Positions 22,301-35,090 of a DNA stretch of 64,000 nucleotides are shown here, one piece after another (positions within the stretch are counted from its first letter, which is position 1; the number at the start of each line of letters is the position of its first letter). The notes below the pieces were generated by a model. The model was not told the DNA's origin. It ran no database searches and saw only the letters and a list, made by a program, of their open reading frames with translations. The stretch is from the NCBI GenBank assembly GCA_033439265.1, contig JAVTVX010000008.1:2170001-2234000 (forward strand), in the 5' to 3' direction. The stretch comes from Dillenia suffruticosa. Its lineage: Eukaryota > Streptophyta > Magnoliopsida > Dilleniales > Dilleniaceae. The position numbers and the translations under genes are program-made.

Positions 22301-24242
22301 CTTCAAATGGGTAGAAAGTTAGTATGCAGAATTTTTACTTTGTGTATGCAGGTGCAGAATTAATTGTTAATCCCCAGTCTGTGTTATGTAAATTGTTGAT
22401 TCCTCTCTGCTGCAGGTGGGTGGTTGAGAATCAAATTGGAAAAAAGAATTTGGTCATAGACGACTGTGATTCAAAGCAAACAGTTTATGTTTATGGATGC
22501 AAAGATTCTGTTCTTCAGATTCAGGGTAATTCTTCTCATCCTATGAGCGTTAGATTTTGGTTTGTCTTGAAAATTCCGGTAAGAAATTTCTCTAGCCGTT
22601 ATGTGCTATATATTATCCTGGAAAAGTTTTGGAGAGCTTACTATTGGTCTAAAACATGTGCAGGGAAAGTTAACAATATCACCCTTGACAAGTGTACAAA
22701 GATGGGAATTGTATTCACGGTGGGTGGGAATATTTGTGGATGTTGAATGAACTTTGGTTCTCTTCTTTTCACATATTCAATACTTTAATAGATGATTGAA
22801 ATGTGAAAACAGGATGTTGTTGCTGCTTGTGAGATTGTGAACTGCAATGGTGTTGAGGTGCAATGCCAGGTAGTTTTTGCTGATCAATCATAAGATGCTT
22901 TGGGCACATCTAGTAGGGTTGTGATGATGATCTCTTTGCAATCTCTTAAACTTCATTGTATGCCAATTAGGTCAACAGTGAGGCTTCAATCAAGAACTTT
23001 GTTCACTTTAGCTGAAGTATTTTTATCTAACTTAATATTTGATGGGGATTTCAGGGTTCAGCTCCAACAATATTAGTTGACAATACAGCAGGTTGTCAAC
23101 TATATCTAAGCAAAGATTCATTGGCGGCCTCTATAACCACAGCTAAGTCAAGTGAAGTTAATGTTTTGGTTCCTGGTGCGGGGCCTGATGATGATTGGGT
23201 ATGTTCTTCTCTATCAAATAGGTTTTCCATGTCCGCATATTTTTTCATCTTTTCCCCTGGGTGGGGGGTTTGTGGGTTTCATCAAAGCTTGTTAATGTAG
23301 AGTCTCTAGAAAAATTTTGGCACTTGTTAAAATGAATATGTGTCTTGTATATTTTATCTTCCACCTCCCTACTTCCAAGTTAGACGGAGTTTACTTTTTA
23401 TGGGACAATGAGTGCAAGTTGGGAGTTGAGTTCTGTAGTTCAATTTTGTCAAAAAGATTTTCATGCGAAAGGAATTAGATGTCCAAAATATTCGTTTCCC
23501 TGACTTATGCTTTCTTGCAACGTCGTTTTTGAGGATCAGTTTGATGGTAGGAAGTGGTGTAAAGTTAAAAATATCTGCCAAAATTTGGGCTGCAGATGCT
23601 TTCATTTTGGCAGTTCTTGGGATGCTTGGTATTTTTTATTCTTTTCATCATGATGGTTTATCATGCATTTAGTACTAGGAAAAGACCACTTAAATTGCCC
23701 ATATGTACCAAACTCCTTTGGATTGAGTGGAGAGGTCTCAAGTTTGAGCCTTGGGAATGGAGAAAAAGGATTTGGGAGAGCCAACCCCACAATGAGCCCC
23801 ACAGTGCTCGAGCCGGATTAGTTGGGGCAACCTAGATACTGGCTAGTTAAAAAAAAAAAAAAATTGCTCACATGTTGGCAATTGGCATATTCTATGGTAA
23901 TAAAAGTGTGTTGGTTGGTGTTTCTTCTGAACTGTATTCACCATTTCAGTTCACAGTTGCTGTCACAAAGTCTTCAATGTTTCCCCCAAATGTGCCATCC
24001 TGATGCTAGTATCGTCAGTGTCTCTGAAGCCCCACTATTAGGCAAAGTAATGGGTGTAGCACATTAACATACGCATGCATCAGCATCACATGACTTTCAT
24101 ATGCCAGTTATTATTAGGTCGAATTTGTTAGCTTACACCATTTTTTCATTCTCAGGGGGAGCATTCTTTGCCGCAACAATTTGTTCATGTTTACAAAGAT
24201 GGCCAGTTTGTTACATCTCCAGTCTCTCACTCTGGGAATTAG
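19325..24242 (+). CDS. CAP1: Adenylyl cyclase-associated protein (actin monomer-binding CAP)
   Basis: Ten exons: 19325-19600, 21122-21290, 21375-21439, 21777-22086, 22167-22317, 22416-22525, 22664-22719, 22813-22869, 23055-23198, 24156-24242. They join to 474 aa, close to the 476 aa of Arabidopsis CAP1. The N-terminus has the conserved CAP helix start (EKLIERLEAAVRRLE). The helical-folded domain runs to about 215 (PKAPTSGAP marks its end), followed by a poly-proline linker (about 216-241). The C-terminal CARP beta-helix domain follows (about 300-474), with conserved KWVVENQIG, LVIDDCDSKQTVY and a terminal SLPQQFVH...SPVSHSG. CAP recharges and recycles actin monomers together with ADF/cofilin in the cytosol. 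The ATG directly follows a GA-rich leader (19305-19324) and a TATA box. Intron 1 is 1.5 kb and intron 9 holds a dispersed-repeat copy (23690-23870). Confidence 0.97.
23690..23870 (+). repeat. Dispersed SINE-like repeat, family 2, copy in CAP1 intron 9
   Basis: It contains the family's recurring landmarks: an A-box-like TTGGATTGAGTGG, a B-box-like stretch TCTCAAGTTTGAGCC, the block AAAAAGGATTTGGGAGAG, GCCGGATTAGT near the end, and a terminal A-run. The same order appears at 32626-32816 and 34236-34400. The family assignment is by eye. Confidence 0.5.
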
Positions 24243-26618
24243 ATTTTCCAGTAACATCAATGTATGTAAGGTGGTTCGGTGGTTGCCTCCAATTTATTCC
24301 TTCATTTTTCTCCTGGTGAATTTTATGCACACAGAATACCCTCCTTGGAATTTCCATTTTTTTCGGTTTTTAATCTTTATTCTTTTGATTTGAGAAAATG
24401 ATGTATCATTTCTGCGTGTTTTTTCCCTGGCAGAGTTTGTTGAATGAGTGAGCTTTTTGAGGGTTTTGTGAATTATGACTGGTGCTTCGCCATTAAAGGA
24501 TGCTTATATCTGCAACTTTTTGGTTGCTTGACAATGACAATTTTTGTGTGATCTGGATGCCATTTTTTAAACTAGGGTTATACTAGAGAATTGTTTGATT
24601 TCGTAGAAGTAATCGGTTGTTTAATAACCACCCTTGTTCTGAATTTATGGGACTTTATCAAGCAAATCCTCAGCGAAAGGATGGGGGTTTCTTTGCTTCT
24701 GCTGCTTGGTTTTAGAATCATGATCAACAGCGGATAAAATGAAGGAGAAATCTGTGAATTCATGGAGATTGCTGTCAGATCTGTGCAAAACTTGCATTTC
24801 TAATTCTCTCAAATCAACTTGGAAAGGAAATATTAAAGGGGAAATTGAAAATTTTGGAAAGGTAACGATTGAGGGTCAAATTTGGAAGGGAAATGATTGG
24901 CTGAAATAATTCGAGTACTTTGGCAAATTTCTTATTGAAGTTAACAAAAATTTTGGAAAATTTTAGAAAGGAGACGATTGAAGGTGAAATCGAAAAGTTT
25001 TTGTCACAGGAACGAGAATTTTGGGAAGGAAATGAAGATCACCATCGATCAGTGTGATTAAAGGTGTCAATCTCCGTCCGCCATTGACGATGATTCTGTA
25101 TCTCCATCCCCCTCGTCGATTTGTTGTGTTGGTCGATTAGCCCTCATCTCCCTCTGATTTCCCCGAGAAATTGAAGGAGAAAGAAGAGTGAAGAGGCAAA
25201 TCCAAGCTTACCAACGGATAGTAAGAGCAGTAAGATAGGATGTTAAGTTTAATAATTAAATTTTGAATTTAAAATTTGAGAATAAAAAATATTATGTTAG
25301 AAGAGTCATCTCTAAATGGGTTCTCATAGATGATTCAAATCCACGGACATAAAAGCTGGGTTTCTAAATTTCAAAGATGCAAAGAATTACATAAAATTTT
25401 TTCTTAAATTTTCAATAATTATATAAAAGTTGGCAAAAGTTACTAGGAATTTTTATTTTATTCCTATGTTTTCATAATAAAGATTTATTAAATATATTAA
25501 ATATGCATAATAGTTCACAATTTCTTGTATTGAATTACTCGGTAAATATGCAGAAATTTCTTAAAATAATTGTTAAAAATGCTTTAGATCTTGATCTCAT
25601 TTTGGGGTTCAAATTCATTTATATTGCATTTAAGTCCCTGTGGTGATTAGTGGCCACCTTAATCTAAATAACCCATCTAGACACACGACACACGACACCT
25701 ATCCGATTATTAGGCAAAACACGTTGCTTGACCTGTACGCTAGGGTTTTTTACTTCATTTAACTAGAAATTAACCCTTGCAAGTCATGTTGTTTGTCCTT
25801 GTGCACACTAAAAATGATTAAATATCATATTTGTAGGAATACCCTGATGATTGAGAGAGAATAGTTTATATCACTAGACTATCTCCTTAAAGACATTCAA
25901 TTATCTTTCTTGAGATCTCTTATTTGAATCTTTGTGGGCACTTAGTTGGTCTAGACTAGACATTGATATTTTTTAAGTAAGTCTCAAAGTTTACATTTTG
26001 TGTATGACGAAAGTAGACATCAGAAGGATCATGTCCTTTAAATGCCCAACATAATTCGAATTGAATTTACTGAAATCTAATATGATTATCTGAAACCGAT
26101 AGTTTATAAAAAAAAATAAATTTATTAAATAATTAAAATTATCTTTATTTTAATAATATAATTCATATTTTATAAAAATGGATTTTGAGATTAGTATATT
26201 TAAATATATTAGTCAGTAAATGTTAAATTAATTTATATCACACCTCTTAAAATGAGTAACAGTCTGGGACTCATTTTAAAAAGTATTAATTATAATTGCA
26301 AAAAAGATTAATTGCAATAATTAATATTTTGAATGGAACATTTTTATTAATGACGTGGCCCAAAATTCTTCATGCATAATGCAAATTTATGATGCAGAAA
26401 GGATGGTTGGACCCACAGAGCAAGACACAGCCAAACAAGTTGTTGAATTCCATATCGTACTCACTATTTTTTAGTCTTTTCTTTTATTTTACCGTTGAAC
26501 ACTCCTCCACTAAGCTTCTTCTTCTACTACCTTCCAACCAATCCATTCCCATTTCTCTTTCTAGCTTCTTCTTCCCCTAATTTCCTCTTCCTCCCTCTTA
26601 CCCCTACCCCCACAAGCA
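24243..26618. other. Intergenic region between CAP1 and GH17, no gene seen
   Basis: The left part is the CAP1 3' UTR. At about 24830-25020 there are loosely repeated phrases such as AATTTTGGAAA...GGAAATGA that read like degenerate tandem copies. At about 25240-25360 there is a possible further piece of the family 2 repeat. The rest is AT-rich without coding features. Confidence 0.5.
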
Positions 26619-26641
26619 AGAGAGAGAGAGAGAGAGAGAGA
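26619..26641 (+). repeat. (AG)n tract in GH17 gene leader
   Basis: An AG run ends about 19 nt upstream of the GH17 ATG at 26660. Confidence 0.85.
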
Positions 26642-26659
26642 AGCCTTCACTCTTCAGCC

Positions 26660-26725
26660 ATGGTGTCTCTTATACAAACTGCAATTTTGATATTCTTGTC
26701 TCTCCTTTTCCAGACTTTTCACTTG

Positions 26726-26783
<58 letters not shown>

Positions 26784-29700
26784 CTCTCTCTCAATTATTA
26801 GAACAATCATCTAAATTTTGGTACCTTTTTTAGTTAGATCTTGGTATTCTAGGCTTGAATGTGCAAATTTGATTCCCTTAATTTTCTAGAAAAATGATAA
26901 TTACCAAGGCAAAATCCGCTAATTATAAATTTATGAGAAAAACAATTTTACTTTTTTTTTTTTTTACTTTTAACTTTTTCGATTTTTAAAATATAATTTT
27001 ACCATTGCAAAACCGACTAACTACTCTGTTTCACTTTCTCCGATTACACCCTTTTCACAAATTTCGTAAAAAGTTGAAATATAATTTTAGTGTATTGAAA
27101 TATAATTTTTTATAGGATAATTTTTTTAAAAAAATATAATTTTAATACGTTGAAATATTTTAAAATAATAAAATATTTTGAAAACAGAAAATATGTTTGA
27201 GAAATTTTCTGATCAATTAATAATACCAAAAAATTGTGAGTATTTTGGTCCAAATAGGATTTTTTTTTTGGGGGGGGGGAATGAATTTGTATAATGAGAA
27301 AAGTGAATTCGTCTTCCAGATTCACAGTCCTTCATCGGAGTGAACTATGGTGAAGTCGCCGACAACCTACCTCCGCCGGAGGCCACGGCGAAGCTCCTCC
27401 AATCAACCTCAATAGGAAAGGTCCGACTCTACGGAGCCGACCCGACAATGATCAAAGCCCTGGCAAACACCGGAATTGAACTCACAATCGGAACCTCAAA
27501 CACCGACGTCCAAACCTTAGCATCCGACCCGAACTCCGCAACCCAGTGGATCAATACCAACGTTTTACCGTTTTACCCCTCCTCCAGCATCACTCTCATC
27601 ACTGTTGGCAACGAGGTCCTAACCATCAATGACCAAACCCTTACTTCTTGTCTCTTACCCGCAATGCAAAATGTCCAAAATGCCCTTGGAAAAGCAAATC
27701 TCAATGGTAAAATTCGGGTCTCGACGGTGCACTCCATGGCAGTTCTAGGGCAATCCGACCCGCCTAGTTCGGGAATGATCCAGCCGATGTATTCGGATGC
27801 TATGAAGGGGCTGTTGGGGTTTTTGAGGGAAACTGGATCGCCTTTTGCGGTTAATCCGTACCCGTTTTTTGCTTACCAGAGTGATCCAAGACCCGAAACG
27901 CTGGCGTTCTGCTTGTTTCAACCGAATTCGGGTCGGGTTGATTCCGGCAACGGGATTAAGTATATGAACATGTTTGATGCTCAGGTGAGTTTGGGTCAAC
28001 CTTAACTTGAATCTTTTATTTATTTATTTCTTTAAAGAGTCTTGGCTCACATTACATATTTTTCAACTTTTTTTTCCCTAAAATGTAATTCTTTTGAAGA
28101 ACTTATTAAAATTAATGATGGAAGTTTTGAATTTTGTTAAAACATTGCTTTTGGAAGTTCTACTCAATCTGGGTACCCTTAAGAAACAAATCAATTTTTT
28201 TTTTTTTAATCATCGTTATCCGATAAATACATTGAATCCAATTAAATCATATTTGAATCGGATTAAATCATTAAAAGAGTAAATCTTTTATGATATCTAT
28301 TTTCTCTATTTATAAAACTCGAAACTGAAACGTTATTTAAAAACACTTGTGTATAATTATTGGACTAATTAGATACCGATATAAATAAAAAATTATGCCC
28401 GTAAGAGTTTTATTTTTGTCATATTTGAAAAAGTTAAGATTATGCTCATTCGAGATTAAAAAATAATATAAGTAGATTAAAATAAAATTAAAATAATCAA
28501 AGTTAAGTCGAGAAAAAATTAGGGGTTTGTCATGGTTCTATTTATCTTTTTTTTTTTTTTTTTTGCTTTCTTAAAACAAATATTTCTTTTACGTATTAAT
28601 TTAATTTAATAAATGTCCCATGGCAATGGTTTTCATGAGTCTCTCTTGCTTTATGAAATGTAAAGAAGAATATATTTATTTGTTTTAGAGGTACTTTTAT
28701 CATAAAATCTCATTTGTTCAACATTAATTATCGACATTTTCGACCTTAACACCAATTTGAAAAACAAATTGGAGTTTAACATGAATATCTATCTTCCGCA
28801 GCATGTGGACCATGTTAATAGATTTGGTCGGGTGAGGCGTGGTGTGAGTCAATGTGGTGGAGGGGACAGGAGTCTAGGACACGCATTATTGGTCTACCCT
28901 AGTCTTGGCTTCACACAGGAAGACTTTGAACTTGTACCTAGTGCACTTGTTTGTGATGGGTGACTTACCTTCCCAACAAGACTTTGTTCCAAATTTTTTT
29001 GAACTTCAAATCAAACTGGCCTTTCCTAAAATTGTTTAAAGTTATGCACACGAAAAAATGTACCTAAATTTCCCTAATTTTAAATTTTAGAAAGAGTCAT
29101 TTGAATAACTAGTATAGGAAAACCGGTGCATTTCATCTATGATTCAACAAAAATTTGATATCTTTACCTGTACTCATTTTGTGATTGGTGATATACCCAT
29201 AAAGATTTTTTTTTTTTTTTTTATATATAGAGAGAATCAAACTCGAGATCTTTATAAAAAGAAGAGAATGGTAACACCTGAACTGTAGTTTATTCGCATA
29301 TGCCCAAAAAGTTTTATCACAATGAAATAGTAATATAGTCCGGTTATAATTTTAGGAGACGAGATAAAAATTTTTTATGAGTAAACAATATATAAAATTT
29401 TTAAATTAAATATATAAAAATTTTACTTCCATTGCCGCGCTTGCCACATATTTTCCTCTTGGGCTCCAATGCATCAAGATGCTTTGTCAAGTTGTCATGC
29501 TAGGAGAGAAAAAAGAGGAGTGAGTGAAGAGGTTCTTGTGTCAATTATACCAGGTCAAGTGCACCTACCATTCTCTCTTTTCATGTTCCAACCTCTTTTC
29601 AATGACATTATTGGAGAGGCATTGTGCAATATTGTTCTGTTTGAGCTTGGTAACAAAATCCCACAAAGAATTGATGTTTATAGGATCCTTTTGTGCATGC

Positions 29701-32097
29701 CATGTGATGTATGGGACCATCTGGCGGGTCCTTTTCATCCCATTGCTGAGGAAAATGAATGATAAATTTGGCACGTTTCTTAAATCCGAGTTAGATTTTA
29801 CTTGATTTAGTATTTTTTGGTGGATGACAGGTTGATGCGGTTCGATCATCTTTGAATGCCTTGGGATTTAAGGAAGTTGAGATTTTGGTAGCGGAGACCG
29901 GTTGGCCTTACAAAGGTGATAGCATTGAAGTAGGGCCAAGCATTGATAACGCGAAAGCCTATAATGGGAATCTGATCTCACACCTTAGATCAATGGTAGG
30001 GACACCATTGATGCCTGGAAAGTCAGTTGATACCTATATTTTTGCTCTCTATGATGAGGACTTAAAAGCTGGTCCGGCCTCTGAACGGGCATTCGGGCTT
30101 TTTAGGCCTGATCTTTCCATGACATATGATGTTGGTCTTTCAAAGAGTAGCCAGGTTAGACCTCTGCAACTATGGTAACCTAGCTTATGCTTGCTTTCTT
30201 TGAGAATTCATTTCTTTTGAAAAAACTTGTAAAACTAATTAATAGACTTAAAGCACATTAGGGACCTACAAATTGATGTGATTTGGGCTAATTGATTGGC
30301 TTGAACGTGGGATCCACTTGGTGGGGCCGCACAGAAGTTCATTTGAGAGAATGCGTAACTTTTTGTGTTGTTCATGTTCATTGAGAGAGAGACAGACCAG
30401 CGACTAGCTTGCTGAGGACCCAAATAATAGCTTTCAAGGTGCTAAAGGTGGGTTGGACTACCATTGACGTATCTATTAGACAAAGCTTGCTAAGTCTTGA
30501 CAAATTTCGGTGTAGTTGAAGTAGATTTGTCATAGTTTTAAAATGTCTGTCTAGTGGTAATGAGATTAGACTGTTTAGATTATAGCAAATAGCAGCTGTG
30601 GCTCAGACCAATATCTGAGGGGCGAGGGCTTTCCTAGTAACGCCCGGATAGGATCACAGCTGGCACCAAGTTAGATTGACTGAGTAATTTTGCCCCTGCA
30701 ACAAGTCATTAATCAATGTCAATCAACTCCAATAAATCTCTTAGCCAATTATTGGGTGAACTTAAATCAATCTTGAATGCGTGAAACAGGTAATACCATC
30801 TCTTTCTGTTATCACCATTGTAATCTCTTTATGATCATCTGCATCTTTCATAACCATTATCTGTTCTGCAGACTCCTGCAAGTCCCACACCAGTGACTTC
30901 ATCTCCAGAACCTACACAGACAGTTTGGTGTATGCCCAAGGCAGGTGTTAGCGATGCTCAATTGCAATCAAATCTCGATTATGTCTGTGGCCTAGGCCTC
31001 GACTGTAGTGTCATCCAACCGGGCGGTGCCTGTTTTGAACCAAACACCGTGGCATCACATGCGGCCTATGCCATGAATCTTCTTTACCAAACTTCTGGCA
31101 GGAATCCATGGAACTGCGATTTCTTGCAAACAGCAACACTCACGTCTACCAATCCAAGTAAGCTTGACATCACTTTATCATTTTGCTAAAATCATGCTTC
31201 TGTTGAACATGGAAATCAGGCTATACTCTATCAGGGAAATATGAAAGCATCTGACTGGTGATTTGTTCGCCAAACGAATGGGTAGCTGAAATTCAAAGTT
31301 GCTATTTAGGAATGTATGAGCTTGGTGATTAAATTTGGGCAAAGAAAGAGATAGTTGGAGGATAGGTTGATATTTATTTCTTTTAATCCATCATTGAGTT
31401 CTCATTTGAATTATTCTTATTTTACATTCTTTTAATGAAACCCATTGTTATGCTTGATAGAAATTAGATAAGGAGACCAAAAGTCTTTGCAGGAGTGGCT
31501 CAAAGCCTTTACGTAATCAATGAAAGTTCAAATTTTTTATTAACACTTTTAGATAACGATCATATTTGGTGATTTATCCGATTCAAGTACTGTATTACCC
31601 ATTTTAAGGGTTGACATTTTTAAATTGTTTTTAGTCATTTCAAGAGCTCGAACTCGAGATTTCTGATTAAAATATAGAGTACCCGACCACTTAATCCAAA
31701 AGAGTTTGATACGAATATAATGCTTAATGTGTAACTTAAACTAATATCAATTTTTCATGTTCTCGATGGGACAACTTAATGGTCACAATTCTCTTCTCCC
31801 AATTCTGAAATTTAGAGTTCATATTCTTGTGTAATCAAAATATAAAATTTTCATAGTATCACATCTTATATCATCTTAGTGATTAACATTCTTTGTTGTT
31901 ATTCTATGGCCCCATGCGCCATTACTAAGTACTAAAAGAGAAGCAACTTTTTGAATTTTTGGTGATTTATTCCTTTCCTTTATGTTTTTATAAAGTGATT
32001 AACTATTTTAGATTAATAATTATCAACTTAAATTTGATGTAATACCTTGTGCGGTTCTTTAGGTTACGCTGGTTGCAATTACCCAGGGAGTACTTGA
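26660..32097 (+). CDS. Glucan endo-1,3-beta-glucosidase, GH17 with C-terminal X8/CBM43 domain
   Basis: Five exons: 26660-26729, 27320-27984, 29831-30154, 30872-31157, 32063-32097. They join to 459 aa. Residues 1 to about 25 form a signal peptide and the mature protein begins near SQSFIGVNYG. The GH17 barrel spans about 27-345, with the acid/base Glu at VGNEV (E122) and the nucleophile at VAETGWP (E267). A Pro/Thr/Ser linker leads to an X8 (CBM43) domain, about 372-455, beginning WCMPKAGVSDAQLQ with the conserved Cys set. There is no hydrophobic C-terminal GPI signal; the protein ends NYPGST, so it is probably soluble and secreted to the cell wall, where it would hydrolyse callose. The ATG is preceded by an (AG)n leader (26619-26641), and intron 1 starts with a CT tract. 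Intron 2 (1.85 kb) contains a minus-strand SINE-like copy. Conservation fixes every splice site well. Confidence 0.96.
26735..26779. repeat. (TC)n tract at the start of GH17 intron 1
   Basis: TC repeats start five nucleotides after the donor GT (26730-26731), mirroring the kinase gene intron 1. Confidence 0.9.
29204..29292 (-). repeat. SINE-like relic in GH17 intron 2 (minus strand)
   Basis: On the minus strand an A-box-like ACAGTTCAGGTGTTACC (plus-strand 29270-29286) is followed by a B-box-like GAGTTTGATTC (about 29232-29243), an AT stretch and an A-run (plus-strand T run 29206-29222). The order is that of a tRNA-derived SINE, antisense to the gene. Confidence 0.5.
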
Positions 32098-32221
32098 GAG
32101 GGAGATGCCATTTTGTTGACAAGTGAATAAAAGATGCAGATGTAGCAACTGGGTTTTGATTTTAAGCAATAATTTGTAAAGGTTCCTACTGAAATTTTTC
32201 TTCTTTTTCTGGTTTTGTAAT

Positions 32222-32263
32222 TCTCTCTCACCCTCTCCCTCTCCCTCTCCCTCTCCCTCTCCC
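32222..32263. repeat. (CCCTCT)n hexanucleotide repeat
   Basis: About five CCCTCT units follow a TCTC stretch, roughly 125 bp after the GH17 stop codon and so probably within its 3' UTR or just beyond. A further (CT)n/CCCTCC stretch follows at about 32312-32336. Confidence 0.85.
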
Positions 32264-32625
32264 AACCATAATTTTTCATAAAATAGTTATGGTCATAGTG
32301 TTATAAAACGGGTTCTCTCTCTCTCTCCCTCCCCCCAACAAGTCTATGACCTGCAGAGGCCTTGTTGATGCTTCCTGTATGCAACTCTGCAAGTGCACAA
32401 TGTTGATGGTATGTATCTATTTACTGTGTTTTTTTTTTTAAAAAAACATATAGCTAAAGTTTGATTGGGCAGAAAAAGGCAGAAGATCCAAATTTTGAAT
32501 TTTTAACCCACAATAATTTCATGTCAATTTGATTTTTTAAGCCAAACAAAGAGAATAATCATAGAAATACTTGTGAACTTACATTTTTTTTTTTATCTAT
32601 TTCCATTGCTTAACAAAACTTTTTT

Positions 32626-32816
32626 GGGTTAAATAATCGGATACTTTATCTATTTAATCAGATGTCTTGAGTTCGGGTCATAGGAATGAAGAAAAAAGAT
32701 TTAAAAGAGTCGACCCTTAAAATGGACTTCACACTAATCAAACCGAATTAGTAAAACAAATCCCCAATTAGTAAATCAAATCCTGAATATAAGCTATGAA
32801 AATAAAAAAAAAAATT
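32626..32816 (+). repeat. Dispersed SINE-like repeat, family 2
   Basis: Landmarks in order: TAATCGGATACT, TTTAATCAGATGTCTTGAGTT, GGTCATAGGAATGAAG, AAAAAAGATTTAAAAGAGTC, CAAACCGAATTAGT, then an A-rich end. They align by eye with 34236-34400 and 23690-23870. Confidence 0.5.
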
Positions 32817-33193
32817 CCATTGCTTAAAGCAGATGACCCCTAAGATATTCAACGTGACTATGATTTAAGTTAAACATGTGAGGGTAAAAATTTTATGTTA
32901 AATTCAAAAATAATTTTTCAATTTTAAAATAGTTTAATGTGCAAAAGAATTTTTTGTTTTTCTTTCTTGAATAAACTATAAAGAAATAATCGATATTCTT
33001 ACTACTCTTCTAAAAGAAATTATGCAAAATTTTGCTATAAAATAATTAACTGAAATCATTATTTTATAATTGTAATAGTTACAAAAATAATTAGTATACA
33101 TTATTTATTAATGATTTTTTTTTTGTTTTTAAATTGAGGTCTCGGTCTCCTTCATGTTATTTTATATTATTTGGATTTAAAGCAATCAACAAA

Positions 33194-33264
33194 TCCGTTG
33201 TCGTCCAGCGGTTAGGATATCTGGCTTTCACCCAGGAGACCCGGGTTCGATTCCCGGCAACGGA
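33194..33264 (+). tRNA. tRNA-Glu (UUC)
   Basis: A 71-nt cloverleaf without intron. The acceptor stem TCCGTTG pairs with CAACGGA. The anticodon loop CTTTCAC (33225-33231) has anticodon TTC at 33227-33229, and the T-arm is CCCGGGTTCGATTCCCGG with an intact B box. A T-rich stretch about 11 nt downstream (from 33275) can terminate Pol III. The intact stems and Pol III-type flank suggest a functional nuclear gene, lying alone in the AT-rich gap between GH17 and AGB1. Confidence 0.93.
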
Positions 33265-33289
33265 ATTACATGATTTCTTTTTTTCTCCC

Positions 33290-34899
33290 CCTCTTCCTTC
33301 CAAAGCTTTTTAATTTCCTTTTTCTAATTTTCATATTTTTCATTCCTTCTTCATCTTCTTCTTCTTCTTCAACAATACAATATTTGACCGGATAAAGTTT
33401 GCATCAATGGAGAACCAGACTTTTATTAAAAGTTAAACCTTATTGACAGAACAACGCAGTAGAGATAAAAGAGGGAGCGAAATATAAATTTTAAAAATAT
33501 AATTGAAAAAACATTATCAAATCTTTTGTTCAATGTTCTATGAAAAAAAAGGCATGAAAATTGATTTTACTTTTATCCTAAAAAATAGAGATAATTTTTA
33601 ATTTTATTTCTATATAATTTTTTTATCTCGTATCGATCATTTTTGTATTGTATAACATTCTGAGCAATATTTAATTTTTACATTAGATTGTTGAGCATAA
33701 TAACGCACACGGCTTAAAGTTTGAAACTGAAATATTTTATATAAGTTTAATGAAATAAAAATGAAATTTAAGAATAAAATTCTAAATTATAGGGCTTTTG
33801 AAATCCCAATAGAGATATAAATTTCTAAAACTCACTTTTGCCAATCAAGCACTCTCTTAATCCTTACATTTAATTTTGAAAACCCTTTTAAATTGAAAAT
33901 TCAATCTGCCCATTATTTTATGTGTGAATACTGTAAGATTTTTTTTGTCTCAATTTTATTTTATTTTATTTACAATAAATTTCAATTGAAATATATATAT
34001 TTTTTATAAAATGTAGAGTTTTATTAAATGAAATAAATTTTTCATAAAAGTATTATTATATCATTAATATTATAAAATTTACTTAATTTTAATCTAAATT
34101 ATCTCAAAGAATTTTTGATCAATATTTCGGTATATTGTATGATAACTTGGGTTATAAAAATAAAATATGATATGAACTATTTAAATATAGATTAAAATAT
34201 GATATAATCTAGAGTATAATAATATCAAATTCTCTTGATTTGAGTGATCGAATACTCTATTTCATCAATTAGATGTCTCGAGTTTAAGTCCTATGAATAA
34301 CAAAAAAGGATTTGAGAGAACTAATCCCTAAAATGAGACTCATAATATTCGAACCGAATTAGTGAGATAAAACTTAGATATCAATATTGAAAATAAATAA
34401 AAATAAAGTACGATGATATAAAATTGTCAGATCTCATGAAATAAAAATATTATTATTATTATAGTCATGACTTAAATCACTTTTATTATTTTATATTTAG
34501 TTGACTTCAAGTTTACTGAGAAATTATTTTGGAAAATTTTGCTTGGTTCAATTTATTTTCATTTTAATTTTTTATAATAATAAAAATTAAATATATATCT
34601 TTATAATATTAATAATTTTATAATAAAAATTTGAAATTAGGCTTCTCTTAGGGCTAATTCGTAATTTTGAATAGGGGATGAGATGGCTCAGTTCCAAATG
34701 GCAATCGTGAATATCTAAATCTGTCTTACCTGGATCCAAGTCTCAGTCTCACGTATCAAACGCCGTCCGTGCAGTTCCCACCACCCTGTCCTACGCCAAT
34801 CATCTACCTCTCGTCTCCACGTGTACTTCCTACTGGGCCCCCTAGGCGGCTTCACTCCGTATCTCTCTCTCTCTTCGTTCTTCCCAAGTCCACAGCCTT
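33290..34899. other. AT-rich intergenic region upstream of AGB1
   Basis: No gene is seen. It contains simple AT-rich sequence, a family 2 repeat at 34236-34400, and the AGB1 promoter at its right end, where GC content rises after about 34720. Confidence 0.55.
34236..34400 (+). repeat. Dispersed SINE-like repeat, family 2
   Basis: Landmarks: GAGTGATCGAATACTCTA, ATTAGATGTCTCGAGTTTAA, AAAAAAGGATTTGAGAGAAC, CGAACCGAATTAGT, then an A-rich end. Shared order with 32626-32816. Confidence 0.5.
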
Positions 34900-35047
34900 C
34901 TCTCTCTCTCTCTCTCTCTCTCAACTAAATTCCTTCTTCTTCTTCTTAGTTTCCCTGCTTAGGACGATCTAATTTATTTCTTTTTCTCTCTCTACAGTCA
35001 CAGAGAGAGAGTGAGAGAGAGACAGAGAGAGAGAGGGAGAGGAGAGA
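34900..35047. repeat. (TC)n then (GA)n tracts in AGB1 promoter/leader
   Basis: A TC run (34900-34922) and an interrupted GA-rich run (about 35001-35047) lie upstream of the AGB1 ATG at 35091. They are reverse complements of each other and could pair in a transcript or in single-stranded DNA. Confidence 0.8.
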
Positions 35048-35061
35048 AACAAAGAGAGAAA

Positions 35062-35088
35062 ATGATTCAAATGGGTGATGAATTATAA
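35062..35088 (+). CDS. Upstream ORF in AGB1 leader (8 codons)
   Basis: ATG-ATT-CAA-ATG-GGT-GAT-GAA-TTA-TAA encodes MIQMGDEL and ends 2 nt before the AGB1 ATG at 35091, in a different frame. If the transcript starts upstream it would be met first by scanning ribosomes and could lower AGB1 translation. Translation is inferred, not shown. Confidence 0.45.
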   Translation: MIQMGDEL

Positions 35089-35090
35089 AT

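Noticed and set aside
32059-32279. Minus-strand frames with a Gly-Glu repeat
   Set aside because: They are generated by the CCCTCT hexanucleotide repeat near the GH17 3' end.
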